From Caldiserica bacterium UBA646 (GTDB taxonomy: Bacteria; Caldisericota; Caldisericia; Caldisericales; Caldisericaceae): a DNA stretch of 15,225 nt. Location: positions 1-15,225 of the forward strand of contig DBOM01000001.1 of the NCBI GenBank assembly GCA_002299965.1, read 5' to 3'. This document shows, in pieces, positions 6,199-13,527 of the stretch. Below the pieces are notes generated by a model, which saw nothing but the letters and a program-made list of their open reading frames with translations, was not told where the DNA came from and did no database searches. Position 1 is the stretch's first letter. Each line of letters starts with the position of its first letter. The position numbers and the translations under genes were made by a program.

Positions 6199-6546
6199 TT
6201 ATGCGTTTTTAACTCCGTCAAGAAAAGCTTTTAAGGACAAATTTATGCACTCTTCCTTTTCCTCAGGAATCTCGAAAAACTGCTCTAACGTTTCTAATTT
6301 AATATTTTTAAGCTCTTTCACATTTTTCCCTTTTGCGTATTCACTCAGAATTGAGCACACTGCTATTGCAAAAGGACAGCCTGCGATTTGATATTTAATG
6401 TCTTTAACAACCCCTCCTTCTATGAGAAAATAGAAAATGGCCTTTGCCAAATTTGGCATCGAATAACTGCCAGTTACGGTGGGGTTTTTGATTTTCCCTA
6501 CATTTTTAGGATGAGTAAAATGTTCTCTTACAATCTCTGGATACAT
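6199..6546 (-). CDS. Short IscU-like protein lacking the first cluster ligand
   Basis: The N-terminus (VREHFTHPKNVGKIKNP) is clearly that of IscU/NifU-N scaffolds, and the second and third cysteines are present: C57 in the AGCPFA position and C100 in EEKEECINLSL. The GxxCGD segment is replaced by GSYSMPN, so the first Cys and the Asp that aids cluster release are missing. An extra C64 sits where a Ser/Thr is common. At 115 residues it is shorter than usual. It starts directly after the TAG of the upstream desulfurase (TAGATG), with GGGAGGG as ribosome site, so it is tightly coupled to that enzyme. It may be a sulfur acceptor, a transfer protein or a regulator rather than a classical [2Fe-2S] scaffold. 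Confidence 0.88.
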   Translation of the reverse strand: MYPEIVREHFTHPKNVGKIKNPTVTGSYSMPNLAKAIFYFLIEGGVVKDIKYQIAGCPFAIAVCSILSEYAKGKNVKELKNIKLETLEQFFEIPEEKEECINLSLKAFLDGVKNA

Positions 6547-7719
6547 CTATCCCTCCCAGAATGGACTCAAAGCCCTCAATTGATTTGTTGTTTCCTTAAT
6601 ATTTTCCACTATAAAATCAATGTCTTCCTTTTTATTGTCCTTTCCAATCGTAATGCGTATAACGCTGAATAGATCTTCCTCGGGAACGCCAATTGCCTGA
6701 AGCACATGAGAAGGATTCTTTTTGCCGGCAGAACAAGCAGAACCACCACCTGCAATAATTCCCTTCTCGTTAAGAGCAACAAGAAGAGGTTCATTTCTTA
6801 TACCCTGAATAATAATACTAATATTGCCGGGAAGTCTTCTGTCGCCTTCCGGGCCGTTTAAGTAAACAGCTGGAATTTCCTCCAATATCTTTGCCAGGAA
6901 AATATCTCTAAATTCCGCAATACTATTTTCCCTTTGCTTCTGTTCTTTTTTCCCTAATTTTGCTGCCTCTCCCAATCCGATAATTCCTGTTGTATTAAGA
7001 GTCCCTGAACGAAATCCTCGTTCTTGTCCACCTCCATTCATATATGGCACAATTGGAACATCTTTCCGTATATACAAGGCACCAACACCTTTTGGGCCGT
7101 AAAATTTGTGAGAGGAGAGGCTCAACAGATCAATATTCATCTGCTCAACATCAACAGGAAGATGAGCAATAGTTTGTACTGCATCGGTGTGAAAGAGGAC
7201 ATTTCTTTCTTTACATATTGCCCCTATCTCGCGAACCGGTTCGATAGTGCCGATTTCATTGTTTGCATGTATCACGGAAACCAGTATCGTCTTTGACGTA
7301 ATGAGCTTTTTCACATCGTCAGGATCAACAAAACCTTTGCGGTCCACCGGAACATATTTAATGACAAAACCGAAATCTTGCAAACTCTCTACAGATTTTA
7401 ACACCGCTTCATGCTCTGTCGGTGTTGTTATAATTTCGTTTCCTTTGTCCTTGTTTGCAAATGCAACACCCTTTAGCGCTGCATTATCTGATTCTGTGCC
7501 CCCGGATGTAAAAACAATTTCTTCAGGTAGTGCATTGATAAGAACAGCAACATTTTTTCGAGCCTCTTCTACCGCTTCGTCCACTTTCTTGCTGATTGAA
7601 GAGGTCCACCGCGTTGCCGGATTTGCAAATAACTCTGTAAAATATGGTTTCATTTTTTCAAATACTCTTTTATCAACCGGGGTAGTCGCCGCATGATCCA
7701 AATAAATGATCCTACTCAT
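6547..7719 (-). CDS. iscS: Cysteine desulfurase, conventional IscS/NifS type
   Basis: A 390-residue PLP enzyme producing protein persulfide and alanine from cysteine. Landmarks include LDHAATTPVD (7-16), SGGTESDNAA (72-81), H103, NNEIGT (153-158), D179-A-V-Q182, the PLP lysine K205 in SSHKFYGPKGVG, GGGQERGFRSGT (229-240) and the catalytic C329 in GSACSAG. All residues expected of an active enzyme are present, in contrast to the second paralog at 4229-5395. ATG 7719 follows AAGGAGGATGTA. It leads a two-gene unit with the degenerate IscU-like gene. A promoter at 7753-7780 and the thi terminator upstream make it a separate transcription unit. Confidence 0.96.
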   Translation of the reverse strand: MSRIIYLDHAATTPVDKRVFEKMKPYFTELFANPATRWTSSISKKVDEAVEEARKNVAVLINALPEEIVFTSGGTESDNAALKGVAFANKDKGNEIITTPTEHEAVLKSVESLQDFGFVIKYVPVDRKGFVDPDDVKKLITSKTILVSVIHANNEIGTIEPVREIGAICKERNVLFHTDAVQTIAHLPVDVEQMNIDLLSLSSHKFYGPKGVGALYIRKDVPIVPYMNGGGQERGFRSGTLNTTGIIGLGEAAKLGKKEQKQRENSIAEFRDIFLAKILEEIPAVYLNGPEGDRRLPGNISIIIQGIRNEPLLVALNEKGIIAGGGSACSAGKKNPSHVLQAIGVPEEDLFSVIRITIGKDNKKEDIDFIVENIKETTNQLRALSPFWEG

Positions 7720-7752
7720 TACATCCTCCTTCTCTACACTAATATCGATTAT

Positions 7753-7780
7753 ATCATAACTATAAAAATAATATTTTCAA
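7753..7780 (-). promoter_or_regulatory. Promoter of the iscS / short iscU-like unit
   Basis: On the minus strand, -35 TTGAAA (7775-7780) and -10 TATGAT (7753-7758) have a 16-base spacer. The -35 and spacer are identical to those of the promoter at 6007-6034. A TATAAT at 7748-7753 is too far (21 bases) to be the -10. The element starts just after the thi terminator hairpin. Confidence 0.6.
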
Positions 7781-7781
7781 G
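7756..7781 (-). repeat. 26-bp direct repeat, copy 2
   Basis: It is identical over 26 bases to 6010-6035, in the same orientation and the same position relative to a downstream Fe-S/sulfur-transfer operon. Its core is the near-palindromic AT-rich spacer between the -35 and -10. Confidence 0.9.
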
Positions 7782-7792
7782 AAATGCAAACA

Positions 7793-7825
7793 GAAAAGAG
7801 AACATCTTCCTGTTGTTCTCTTTTC
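7793..7825 (-). terminator. Terminator of the thiamine-uptake operon
   Basis: A perfect 12-bp stem (arms 7793-7804 and 7814-7825, GAAAAGAGAACA and its complement) surrounds a 9-base loop, 36 bases after the thiB stop. The tract after the stem on the minus strand is T-rich but interrupted (TGTTTGCATTTCTT). It separates the thi operon from the iscS promoter immediately downstream. Confidence 0.75.
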
Positions 7826-7861
7826 CTTAAATTCACACATACGATCAAATTAATAAAACGT

Positions 7862-8893
7862 TCAGTCCCCAATGATCATTTCAATCCATTGTTCCAGCCA
7901 TATTTGGCTTTTATTTGCTATATCCTCTAACGGGAGAGTAATATACTTATCTGCATTTACTGCATAGTCATAACATTCAGGGAGTTGTATTGATGTATCA
8001 ATGGGGAATGCCCATTGGTATAGTGGAAGGTTTTCTTGAAATTCCCTGCTAAGCATAAACTCCATGTACTGTTGGGCAAGTTCTTGATGTTTGCTGTCAT
8101 TTACTATCCCTACAAATTCTAATTGCAGCCAACCACCTTCTTCCGGAATCACTGCCTTATATCGCGTCACTTCATCTTCATAATAGAAATATGCAGGATC
8201 AACATCGTAACTCAGTACCATCGGAGCTTCTTTGTTTTGAACGAAAGCAGTATCAAAAGCGGAAGTCCAATCAGGATATATATGAAAAATAGTTGGTTCC
8301 AGTTTCTCCCAATAATCCAGGTAGTGATCCTCGCCATAAACTGCTATGGTCCAGAGTAAAAATCCCATACCAGGAGAAGAGGAGCGAGGATCCTCTAATA
8401 TCAACTTTCCTTTGTATTCCGGCTTGAGTAAATCTTCGAAACTTCTCGGAGGATTTTTTATCACTTCCGAATCATAAATAATTGCAAGTGAATTCGGGCC
8501 ATCAAAAGGAGTGACTCTCCAATTTTTATCAATTCTGTATTCTTCCGGTATCACTTCATAGTTCTCAGGGCGGTATGAAATAAAAATTTCTTCCTCTAGC
8601 GCCCTTGCCAGATTATTCATATTCAACCCAACAAATAGGTCGGCCTGAGGATTATTCTTTTCCAGAATTAACCTGTTCAATGTTGCCCCAACACCGCCAA
8701 AAGTTCTATATTCTATTTTGCAGTTATATTTTTCTTCAAATAATTTGTTCGTTGCGTCGGGTAATCCATACGAGACAAAACTATCGTAAGAATAAATAGT
8801 GAGTGTCTCCTCTGCACTTTCCTTCTGTCTGCATCCGGTTAATCCAACTGACAGCAATAAAATAACAAGAAATAAAACAATTATTCTTTTCAT
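7862..8893 (-). CDS. thiB: Thiamine ABC transporter substrate-binding lipoprotein
   Basis: This extracytoplasmic receptor captures thiamine and passes it to the permease encoded upstream. Residues 1-21 are a lipoprotein signal (MKR, hydrophobic core, lipobox LTGC with C21 as lipidated residue). The mature part follows the ThiB/TbpA pattern: LTIYSYDSFVSYGLP, LNRLILEKNNPQADLFVGLNMN, ILEDPRSSSPGMGFLLW, then VLSYDVDPAYFYYE and QWAFPIDTSIQLPE. The DPR(S/T)S(S/T)PG stretch and the tail are typical of thiamine rather than iron or polyamine receptors. Length (343) is close to the family (~330). ATG 8893 follows AAAGGAGATGTAATTT, 3 bases after the preceding stop. It is the last gene of the riboswitch-controlled operon. 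The Cys anchor means the protein is membrane-tethered rather than freely periplasmic. Confidence 0.94.
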   Translation of the reverse strand: MKRIIVLFLVILLLSVGLTGCRQKESAEETLTIYSYDSFVSYGLPDATNKLFEEKYNCKIEYRTFGGVGATLNRLILEKNNPQADLFVGLNMNNLARALEEEIFISYRPENYEVIPEEYRIDKNWRVTPFDGPNSLAIIYDSEVIKNPPRSFEDLLKPEYKGKLILEDPRSSSPGMGFLLWTIAVYGEDHYLDYWEKLEPTIFHIYPDWTSAFDTAFVQNKEAPMVLSYDVDPAYFYYEDEVTRYKAVIPEEGGWLQLEFVGIVNDSKHQELAQQYMEFMLSREFQENLPLYQWAFPIDTSIQLPECYDYAVNADKYITLPLEDIANKSQIWLEQWIEMIIGD

Positions 8894-8896
8894 AAA

Positions 8897-9187
8897 TTAC
8901 ATCTCCTTTCTGAATTTCTTTACTTTTTCTTTTATTGTAATTCCGCCCTTTTTATCATCGATCTTAATAATTGTAATAACTCGCCCTGATCCCTGTTCTC
9001 TTGCAACTATATGTGCCCGTTTAATCACATCAAGTAATTGTTCCAAATCGCCTTCAACTGTTGTACTATTTGCTTCCACCTCATACTTTAAACCCGAATC
9101 AATCACTACCTGTATTGCTTTTTCGACAATCTCGTTTACCTGTTCTTCGGGTACAACAGGTAACACGCTAAACTCGGCAATTGCCAT
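8897..9187 (-). CDS. MTH1187/YkoF-type small thiamine-binding protein (DUF77)
   Basis: A 96-residue protein with the family signature MAIAEFSVLPV at the start, EANSTTVEGDLEQLLDVIKRAH in the middle and SGRVITIIKIDDKKG near the end. The fold is a ferredoxin-like dimer that binds thiamine or related pyrimidines. It has no signal peptide, so it acts in the cytosol, perhaps as a thiamine sensor, buffer or accessory to the importer. ATG 9187 directly follows the TAG of the ATPase gene, with AGAAGGAGGTGAT as a very strong ribosome site. Its place between ATPase and receptor genes under a TPP riboswitch supports a role in thiamine uptake or salvage. Confidence 0.92.
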   Translation of the reverse strand: MAIAEFSVLPVVPEEQVNEIVEKAIQVVIDSGLKYEVEANSTTVEGDLEQLLDVIKRAHIVAREQGSGRVITIIKIDDKKGGITIKEKVKKFRKEM

Positions 9188-10123
9188 CTAATCACCTCCT
9201 TCTAAATCAAATCTTACCACATCACCAGGCTTTATCCCTTTTACATTCCTCAAAAATTCTCGCACGAGGATACGGTTATCCTGCATCTTAACATACACTT
9301 CAACCCCACTGTCCAAATACACAATTCCTTCGACAGTTCCTTCAAATTTTCCACTGCGGCTCATAACGATCTCTTCCGGCCGTATATATTTTATTTCACC
9401 GTTAACTACTAATCGATTTATTTTGCCAATAAACTCCCTCGCAAACACTGTTTTCGGATGCTCATACAAATTCACAGGTGTGTCAATCTGGTCAACGCTG
9501 CCATTATCCATTAGTACAATCCGCTCGGCAAGATACATCGCTTCTGCCTGGTCATGGGTCACGTATATAATAGTGGTATTAAATCTTTGATGGAACTCTT
9601 TTAATTCTTCCATCAATCTTTCTCTAATCTTTGCATCCAGCGATGAAAGAGGTTCATCCATAAGAAGCACATCAGGCTTAACCACCATTGCTCGAGCAAC
9701 AGCAACACGCTGCTTTTCTCCGCCAGATATCATATCCGGATATTTATTCAATATGTGCGTGATGCCAAATTGCTCTGCTATATTAAACACTGCTTCTTTT
9801 ATTCTCTTGCTCTCAAAATGCTTTATTTTCAATCCAAAGGCTATATTGGAATAGACAGAAAGGTAAGGGAAAAGTGCATAATCCTGAAAAACTACTCCTA
9901 TATTCCTGTTACTGGTTGGTAAAAAGGAAATATCAATACCATCCTTTAAAATTTTGCCATGCTCCTGACGGATAAAACCTGCAATAATATGCAAGACTGT
10001 AGTTTTCCCGGAACCAGATGGACCTAAAATAGATATAAACTCTCCGTTCGCTACATCAAAATCTACACTTAAAGAAAATCCCGGGTAACTCTTCTTAATC
10101 CCAATTAAAGCAATTTTTTTCAT
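9188..10123 (-). CDS. thiQ: ABC transporter ATPase for thiamine uptake
   Basis: The 311-residue ATP-binding subunit powers the adjacent permease. It has Walker A GPSGSGKTT (34-42), the Q-loop VVFQDYALFPYLSV, the signature ISGGEKQRVAVARA (first residue Ile instead of Leu), Walker B VLLMDEPLSSLDAK and the switch THDQAEAM. About 80 residues after ~230 (YIRPEEIVM, then a TOBE-like beta part GTVEGIVYLDSGVEVYVK) make it longer than E. coli ThiQ and similar in layout to FbpC/PotA ATPases. Its ATG overlaps the permease stop as ATGA, indicating coupling. Specificity for thiamine is inferred from the TPP riboswitch and ThiB, not from the ATPase itself. Confidence 0.93.
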   Translation of the reverse strand: MKKIALIGIKKSYPGFSLSVDFDVANGEFISILGPSGSGKTTVLHIIAGFIRQEHGKILKDGIDISFLPTSNRNIGVVFQDYALFPYLSVYSNIAFGLKIKHFESKRIKEAVFNIAEQFGITHILNKYPDMISGGEKQRVAVARAMVVKPDVLLMDEPLSSLDAKIRERLMEELKEFHQRFNTTIIYVTHDQAEAMYLAERIVLMDNGSVDQIDTPVNLYEHPKTVFAREFIGKINRLVVNGEIKYIRPEEIVMSRSGKFEGTVEGIVYLDSGVEVYVKMQDNRILVREFLRNVKGIKPGDVVRFDLEGGD

Positions 10124-11805
10124 ATCATCGGTACCTCTTTTTTTAGTTTATCAATAAGAATAAATGCGACTAAGCTGGCAAGTGCGAGTAAAGCACCCAT
10201 AGCCGACGCTATTCCAAAGTGTCTTCCCGAAAGAAATCTGAAAAGTGCAATAGGCATTGTTGTAAAGAATGGCTTATATAACATATATGCAGCACCAAAT
10301 TCTCCCATCGAAATTGCAAAAGAAAATACTGCAGCAGCTATCAAAGCAGGACGAATCAAATTAAGATCCACTAAGAAGAATGCTTTTAATCTACTCATCC
10401 CCAAACTTTCAGCGACAAATACATATGAAGCAGACGTTGTTTCTATCATGGGAAGGAGAGCGCGTACTGTAAACGGCAGAGCAATAAGAGTATGGGCTAT
10501 CGGGATAATTATCCAGCTATTAAGTAAAGCAGGGTGCCCTTGAAAAGAAATGATGTAAGAGAGGGCAATTGTAATAGGCGAAATCGCAAGAGGCAGCATA
10601 AATAAAGTAAGAAGAATATTCTTGCCGACAAACTTGCCTCGCAACCCATATGCAACAAGTAAAGCAAATACGAGTGAACAAATTACTGTTATGCACGCAA
10701 ATATAAGACTATTTCCGATTACATGGATAGGGAGAACGCCGGTAATATAATTATATTTGCTGCTCATAAGCCCTGCAAAATTCGATAAAGTAAACGCACC
10801 GGTTAAGGGATTGCGAAAAGCAGAAATAAATATCACGGCGATTGGTGCAATGATGAGTATCACGACAAAAATAAGATAAGTCAGAGACAATGACAAAGTT
10901 TTTTTATTTTTAACAATATTTTTCTTTTTAGCTATCCCTCTTTTTAAAGTGCCTTTTTTTATTAAATTGCCGCTCCAGAGATACACATACATAAACAACA
11001 AAGAAAATACTCCCTGAAACAACGCAAGTGCACTGCCCATCTTAAAATCAGAAAACATGTTGTAGTACGTATATATTGAAACCTCGATCGTTGCAAAGCG
11101 AGCTCCGCCTATGGTGAGAATGATGACAAAACTCAAGAAACAAAACACAAAAACAAGAGAAAAACTTGCAACAATTGCCGGAAGAAGCAAAGGAACAATA
11201 ACTTTTGTAAAAACAGCAAGTCGGGAAGCACCCATACTTTCCGCAGCGAATTTATATTCTTCGGATATTCCCTCCCAGTCAGCTCCGATAATTCGTACTA
11301 CAATTGGGAAATTATAAAAAACATGCACTAATATAATTCCGGTAAATGAATACAAAAGCGAAATGGGATGGCTTAAATGAAACACTCCCATCAATATTTG
11401 ATTGACAAACCCGTTAGTGCCAAACAAGGTAATAAAGCCAAGAGCAACAAGAACGGAAGGAAGCACAAAAGGGACAGTCGTAAGAGAAACGAGAAACCCT
11501 TTCCCTTTAAAATCGTAATGAGAGATAATATACGCGCCCGGAAAACCTATAATCAATGTGAAAAGTGCGCTAATAAAAGCTTGTTTGAACGTAAAGGATA
11601 ACACTTTTAATGTATAGGGCTTTGTAAATATTGTGTAAAAATTATCAAATGTAAACTTATTTGATTCCGAGAAAAATGCAGTCTTTGTAATGTTAAAAAG
11701 AGGCAGATAAAAAAATATGGTCAGAAAAATGATAGGTATACAGAATTTTAATATTCTATTTAATTCAACTCCCTTAAAATTTTCTCTACGTAATGCACTT
11801 TTCAT
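10120..11805 (-). CDS. thiP: Thiamine ABC transporter permease, two fused BPD domains
   Basis: This 561-residue membrane protein has two binding-protein-dependent permease halves of about six membrane helices each, joined by a Lys-rich linker (~285-310, KKGTLKRGIAKKKN). Both halves keep an EAA loop that contacts the ATPase: FAAESMGASRLAVFTKVIVP (~185-205) and FVAESLGMSRLKAFFLVDLN (~460-480). The internal duplication and length fit ThiP (E. coli about 536) and the related FbpB. ATG 11805 lies 8 bases after GGAGG, and that GGAGG is part of the 3' side of the TPP riboswitch. Thiamine pyrophosphate can therefore mask the ribosome site and switch off the whole operon. Confidence 0.94.
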   Translation of the reverse strand: MKSALRRENFKGVELNRILKFCIPIIFLTIFFYLPLFNITKTAFFSESNKFTFDNFYTIFTKPYTLKVLSFTFKQAFISALFTLIIGFPGAYIISHYDFKGKGFLVSLTTVPFVLPSVLVALGFITLFGTNGFVNQILMGVFHLSHPISLLYSFTGIILVHVFYNFPIVVRIIGADWEGISEEYKFAAESMGASRLAVFTKVIVPLLLPAIVASFSLVFVFCFLSFVIILTIGGARFATIEVSIYTYYNMFSDFKMGSALALFQGVFSLLFMYVYLWSGNLIKKGTLKRGIAKKKNIVKNKKTLSLSLTYLIFVVILIIAPIAVIFISAFRNPLTGAFTLSNFAGLMSSKYNYITGVLPIHVIGNSLIFACITVICSLVFALLVAYGLRGKFVGKNILLTLFMLPLAISPITIALSYIISFQGHPALLNSWIIIPIAHTLIALPFTVRALLPMIETTSASYVFVAESLGMSRLKAFFLVDLNLIRPALIAAAVFSFAISMGEFGAAYMLYKPFFTTMPIALFRFLSGRHFGIASAMGALLALASLVAFILIDKLKKEVPMI

Positions 11806-11906
11806 AACGCTTCCCTCCGGTAGGATTACCTACATCAGGTTCAATGGGTTGAAGCCAAACTTCTCTCAGCCTACTCAAACAATCTTTTCGGCACCCCAAA
11901 CTATTC
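11806..11906 (-). promoter_or_regulatory. TPP riboswitch (THI box)
   Basis: All conserved blocks occur in order on the minus strand: GGGGTGCC (11890-11897), CTGAGA (11864-11869), ACCC then TGAACCTGAT (ending 11834), GGTAATCC (11823-11830) and CCGGAGGGAAG (11810-11820). These are the P2-J, pyrimidine-binding CUGAGA and pyrophosphate-binding parts of the aptamer. The last block contains the GGAGG ribosome site of the permease gene 8 bases before its ATG. No terminator stem with a T-run lies between aptamer and gene, so control is most likely at translation initiation. Confidence 0.95.
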
Positions 11907-11912
11907 TTTTAA

Positions 11913-11940
11913 ATTTTAACAGGTTTTAAAAATTTTTCAA
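11913..11940 (-). promoter_or_regulatory. Promoter of the thiamine-uptake operon
   Basis: On the minus strand, -35 TTGAAA (11935-11940) and -10 TAAAAT (11913-11918) have a 16-base spacer, placing the transcript start around 11,906, right before the riboswitch. It begins 5 bases past the folE2 stop, so the thi operon has its own promoter. A partly paired AT-only inverted repeat (AAATTTTTAA...TTAAAATTT) overlaps it. Confidence 0.65.
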
Positions 11941-11945
11941 TGTAA

Positions 11946-12725
11946 TTATTTATTCAATCGCTTATCTTTCTTGTAAGATGCATATGCATTATGGTTGTGT
12001 ATGCTTTCAAAATTTACCGCTTCCACAGAATAAAATGTAATACGCTGGTCTTGATCTAATTCAATTGAAATATTTCTAACCAAATCCTCTACAAATCGTG
12101 GGTGAGCATAAGCAGTTTCTGTAATATATTTTTCATCTTCTCTCTTCAGGAGCGAATAAACCGGGGCACTTGCTGACTGCTCGGATATTTGGACGACCTC
12201 TTCAATCCAAACCAGCTTATTCATCCTGATTTGCACTTTTGCCATTCCCCTCTGATTATGTGCGCTGACATCACTAATCTCTTTGGAACAAGGACACAAA
12301 TTGTGTACAGGAGTGTTCACTTCTAACATAAAATCAAATTTTTTTTCTTTAGACGCAATAAACGCACAGTCATAATTCATAAAGCTCTTAATTTTTGAAA
12401 TTGGCGCTTTTTTAAAAATAAAGTATGGAAATCTTACCTCAATATGCGCTGCATTAGCGTCTAATTTAATTTTCATATCATCCAGAATTTGTTCAAGAGT
12501 ATGAATGCTCATATTGTTTTGATGCTCATCCAGCACTTCGATAAACCTGCTCATATGTGTCCCCCTGAATTCTTTGGGAAGATTCACATACATATTAATT
12601 CTTGCGACAGTATGTTGATATTTGTTTTCTTTATCTAAAACCTGTATCGGATAAATAATACTGTTGACTCCCACCTTGTTTAGGGGGATATTCCTTGTAT
12701 CCTTCTCATTCTGTATGTCTTTCAT
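11946..12725 (-). CDS. folE2: GTP cyclohydrolase I type B
   Basis: It converts GTP to dihydroneopterin triphosphate, the first step of folate and of 7-deazaguanine (queuosine) synthesis. Family marks are NVGVNS-like KVGVNSIIYPI near the start, FRGTHMSRF, the metal-site motif NLCPCSKEISDVSAHNQRG, and the C-terminal ESIHNHNAYASY. Length fits the ~260-residue bacterial family. ATG 12725 (259 aa) is chosen because AGAGGAG stands 6 bases ahead of it. The in-frame ATG at 12731 would touch that site with no spacing. The gene overlaps the end of queD by 20 bases, so the two are translated together. Type IB enzymes accept several metals and often replace the zinc-dependent FolE; whether another FolE exists in the genome cannot be seen here. 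Confidence 0.95.
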   Translation of the reverse strand: MKDIQNEKDTRNIPLNKVGVNSIIYPIQVLDKENKYQHTVARINMYVNLPKEFRGTHMSRFIEVLDEHQNNMSIHTLEQILDDMKIKLDANAAHIEVRFPYFIFKKAPISKIKSFMNYDCAFIASKEKKFDFMLEVNTPVHNLCPCSKEISDVSAHNQRGMAKVQIRMNKLVWIEEVVQISEQSASAPVYSLLKREDEKYITETAYAHPRFVEDLVRNISIELDQDQRITFYSVEAVNFESIHNHNAYASYKKDKRLNK

Positions 12726-13086
12726 CGCCATCTCCTCTAAAAGTAACCGTATTATTCGCCCCTTCCGATAAACTTATTTCGTATACGGTGCAATCGTATT
12801 TTTTAAACGCTGGTAAAAGCGTTGTATAAATCCAGTGTGCAACAATTTCAGTCGTTGGATTTGGAAATAAATCATTAAGGTAACAATGGTCTAATTTGTC
12901 TATAATCATTTCATTAACAACCTTTTTGATAATAGCAAAATCAACAACCATTCCGTTAGCTCCAAGCTTTCCCGCTACCGTTACGTTAAGGCGGTATGTG
13001 TGTCCATGCAACTTTTCGCATTTTCCCTGATAATCCACAATTCGATGCGCCGCATCAAATGTGAACTCTCTTAAAAGATAATACAT
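12706..13086 (-). CDS. queD: 6-carboxytetrahydropterin synthase / PTPS family
   Basis: It converts dihydroneopterin triphosphate to 6-carboxy-5,6,7,8-tetrahydropterin on the path to preQ0/queuosine. Using ATG 13086 (126 aa), the zinc ligands are H14 (FDAAHRI), H27 and H29 (LHGHTY), with the catalytic C23 (GKCEKLHGH), H67 (KLDHCYLN), the substrate-binding NPTTEIVA and the late SEGANNTVTF. GTGGAGG at 13092-13098 is the ribosome site (GGAGG, 6 bases from ATG 13086), so the in-frame GTG at 13098 is not a start. Paired with folE2, it gives the first two steps of deazaguanine synthesis. queC, queE and queF are not in the window. A folate-linked PTPS role (e.g. PTPS-III) is less likely because the Cys motif is of QueD type. 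Confidence 0.93.
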   Translation of the reverse strand: MYYLLREFTFDAAHRIVDYQGKCEKLHGHTYRLNVTVAGKLGANGMVVDFAIIKKVVNEMIIDKLDHCYLNDLFPNPTTEIVAHWIYTTLLPAFKKYDCTVYEISLSEGANNTVTFRGDGDERHTE

Positions 13087-13373
13087 TTTTACCTCCACTA
13101 AATAACTTTATAATTCTCAAATAACAAATACTCCTCTTAAAACTATGCCCATCTTTGCGTTTTTAATCTTTCTAGCTTTTGCCTGATTTATTATAATCTA
13201 TTTTCAAATATTAAGAAATCATTTGTCTTGACTAGGCATCTTTCTTATAAAGGAATAACTGCACGCATATAAACCCTTTTCCCCTCGTCATTATGGGTCT
13301 TTGCACTCTTTTTTCCTCGTCTTTGCGCTCTTTTCCTTGGTGTTTTGGTATCGCCGTGAAGCGACAGCTTTAT
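13087..13373. other. Upstream region of queD, no gene
   Basis: No coding sequence is convincing on either strand. A possible minus-strand promoter for queD is TATAAT (13190-13195) with TTTCTT (13213-13218), spacer 17. The -35 is poor. I do not see a preQ1 riboswitch consensus. From about 13,290 the plus strand becomes less AT-rich and grades into the repeat cluster. Confidence 0.4.
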
Positions 13374-13412
13374 CGTCGTTGCGAGGCTTCCAGCGGAAGC
13401 CGAAGCAATCTC
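13374..13412 (+). repeat. Dispersed palindromic repeat, copy a
   Basis: It begins CGTCGTTGCGAG and ends GAAGCAATCTC, with a perfect internal stem GGCTTCC-AGC-GGAAGCC. The flanks are shared with the copies at 13451 and 13655 while the stem sequence differs. This fits a known bacterial interspersed family with TCATTGCGAG...GCAATCTC ends. A further orphan 3' end (GAAGCAATCCCC) lies at 13425-13436. Confidence 0.75.
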
Positions 13413-13450
13413 ACTTTGAACCCCGAAGCAATCCCCGACTTGTCATCCTT

Positions 13451-13485
13451 CATCATTGCGCGGAGTGTAACGACAAAGCAATCTC
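13451..13485 (+). repeat. Dispersed palindromic repeat, copy b
   Basis: CATCATTGCGCGGAG at the 5' side and ACGACAAAGCAATCTC at the 3' side match the ends of copies a and c. The centre is short and poorly paired, so this is an eroded copy. Confidence 0.65.
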
Positions 13486-13527
13486 ATCCTTAACAACAAA
13501 CAATTGTTTTAAGAAAAATAATAAATA

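Noticed and set aside
12726..12731. folE2 start at ATG 12731
   Set aside because: The AGAGGAG site would directly touch this ATG; the ATG two codons later has normal spacing.
13087..13098. queD start at GTG 13098
   Set aside because: This GTG is part of the GTGGAGG ribosome site for ATG 13086.
13087..13290. preQ1 riboswitch before queD
   Set aside because: No preQ1 aptamer consensus could be found on the minus strand in front of the gene.
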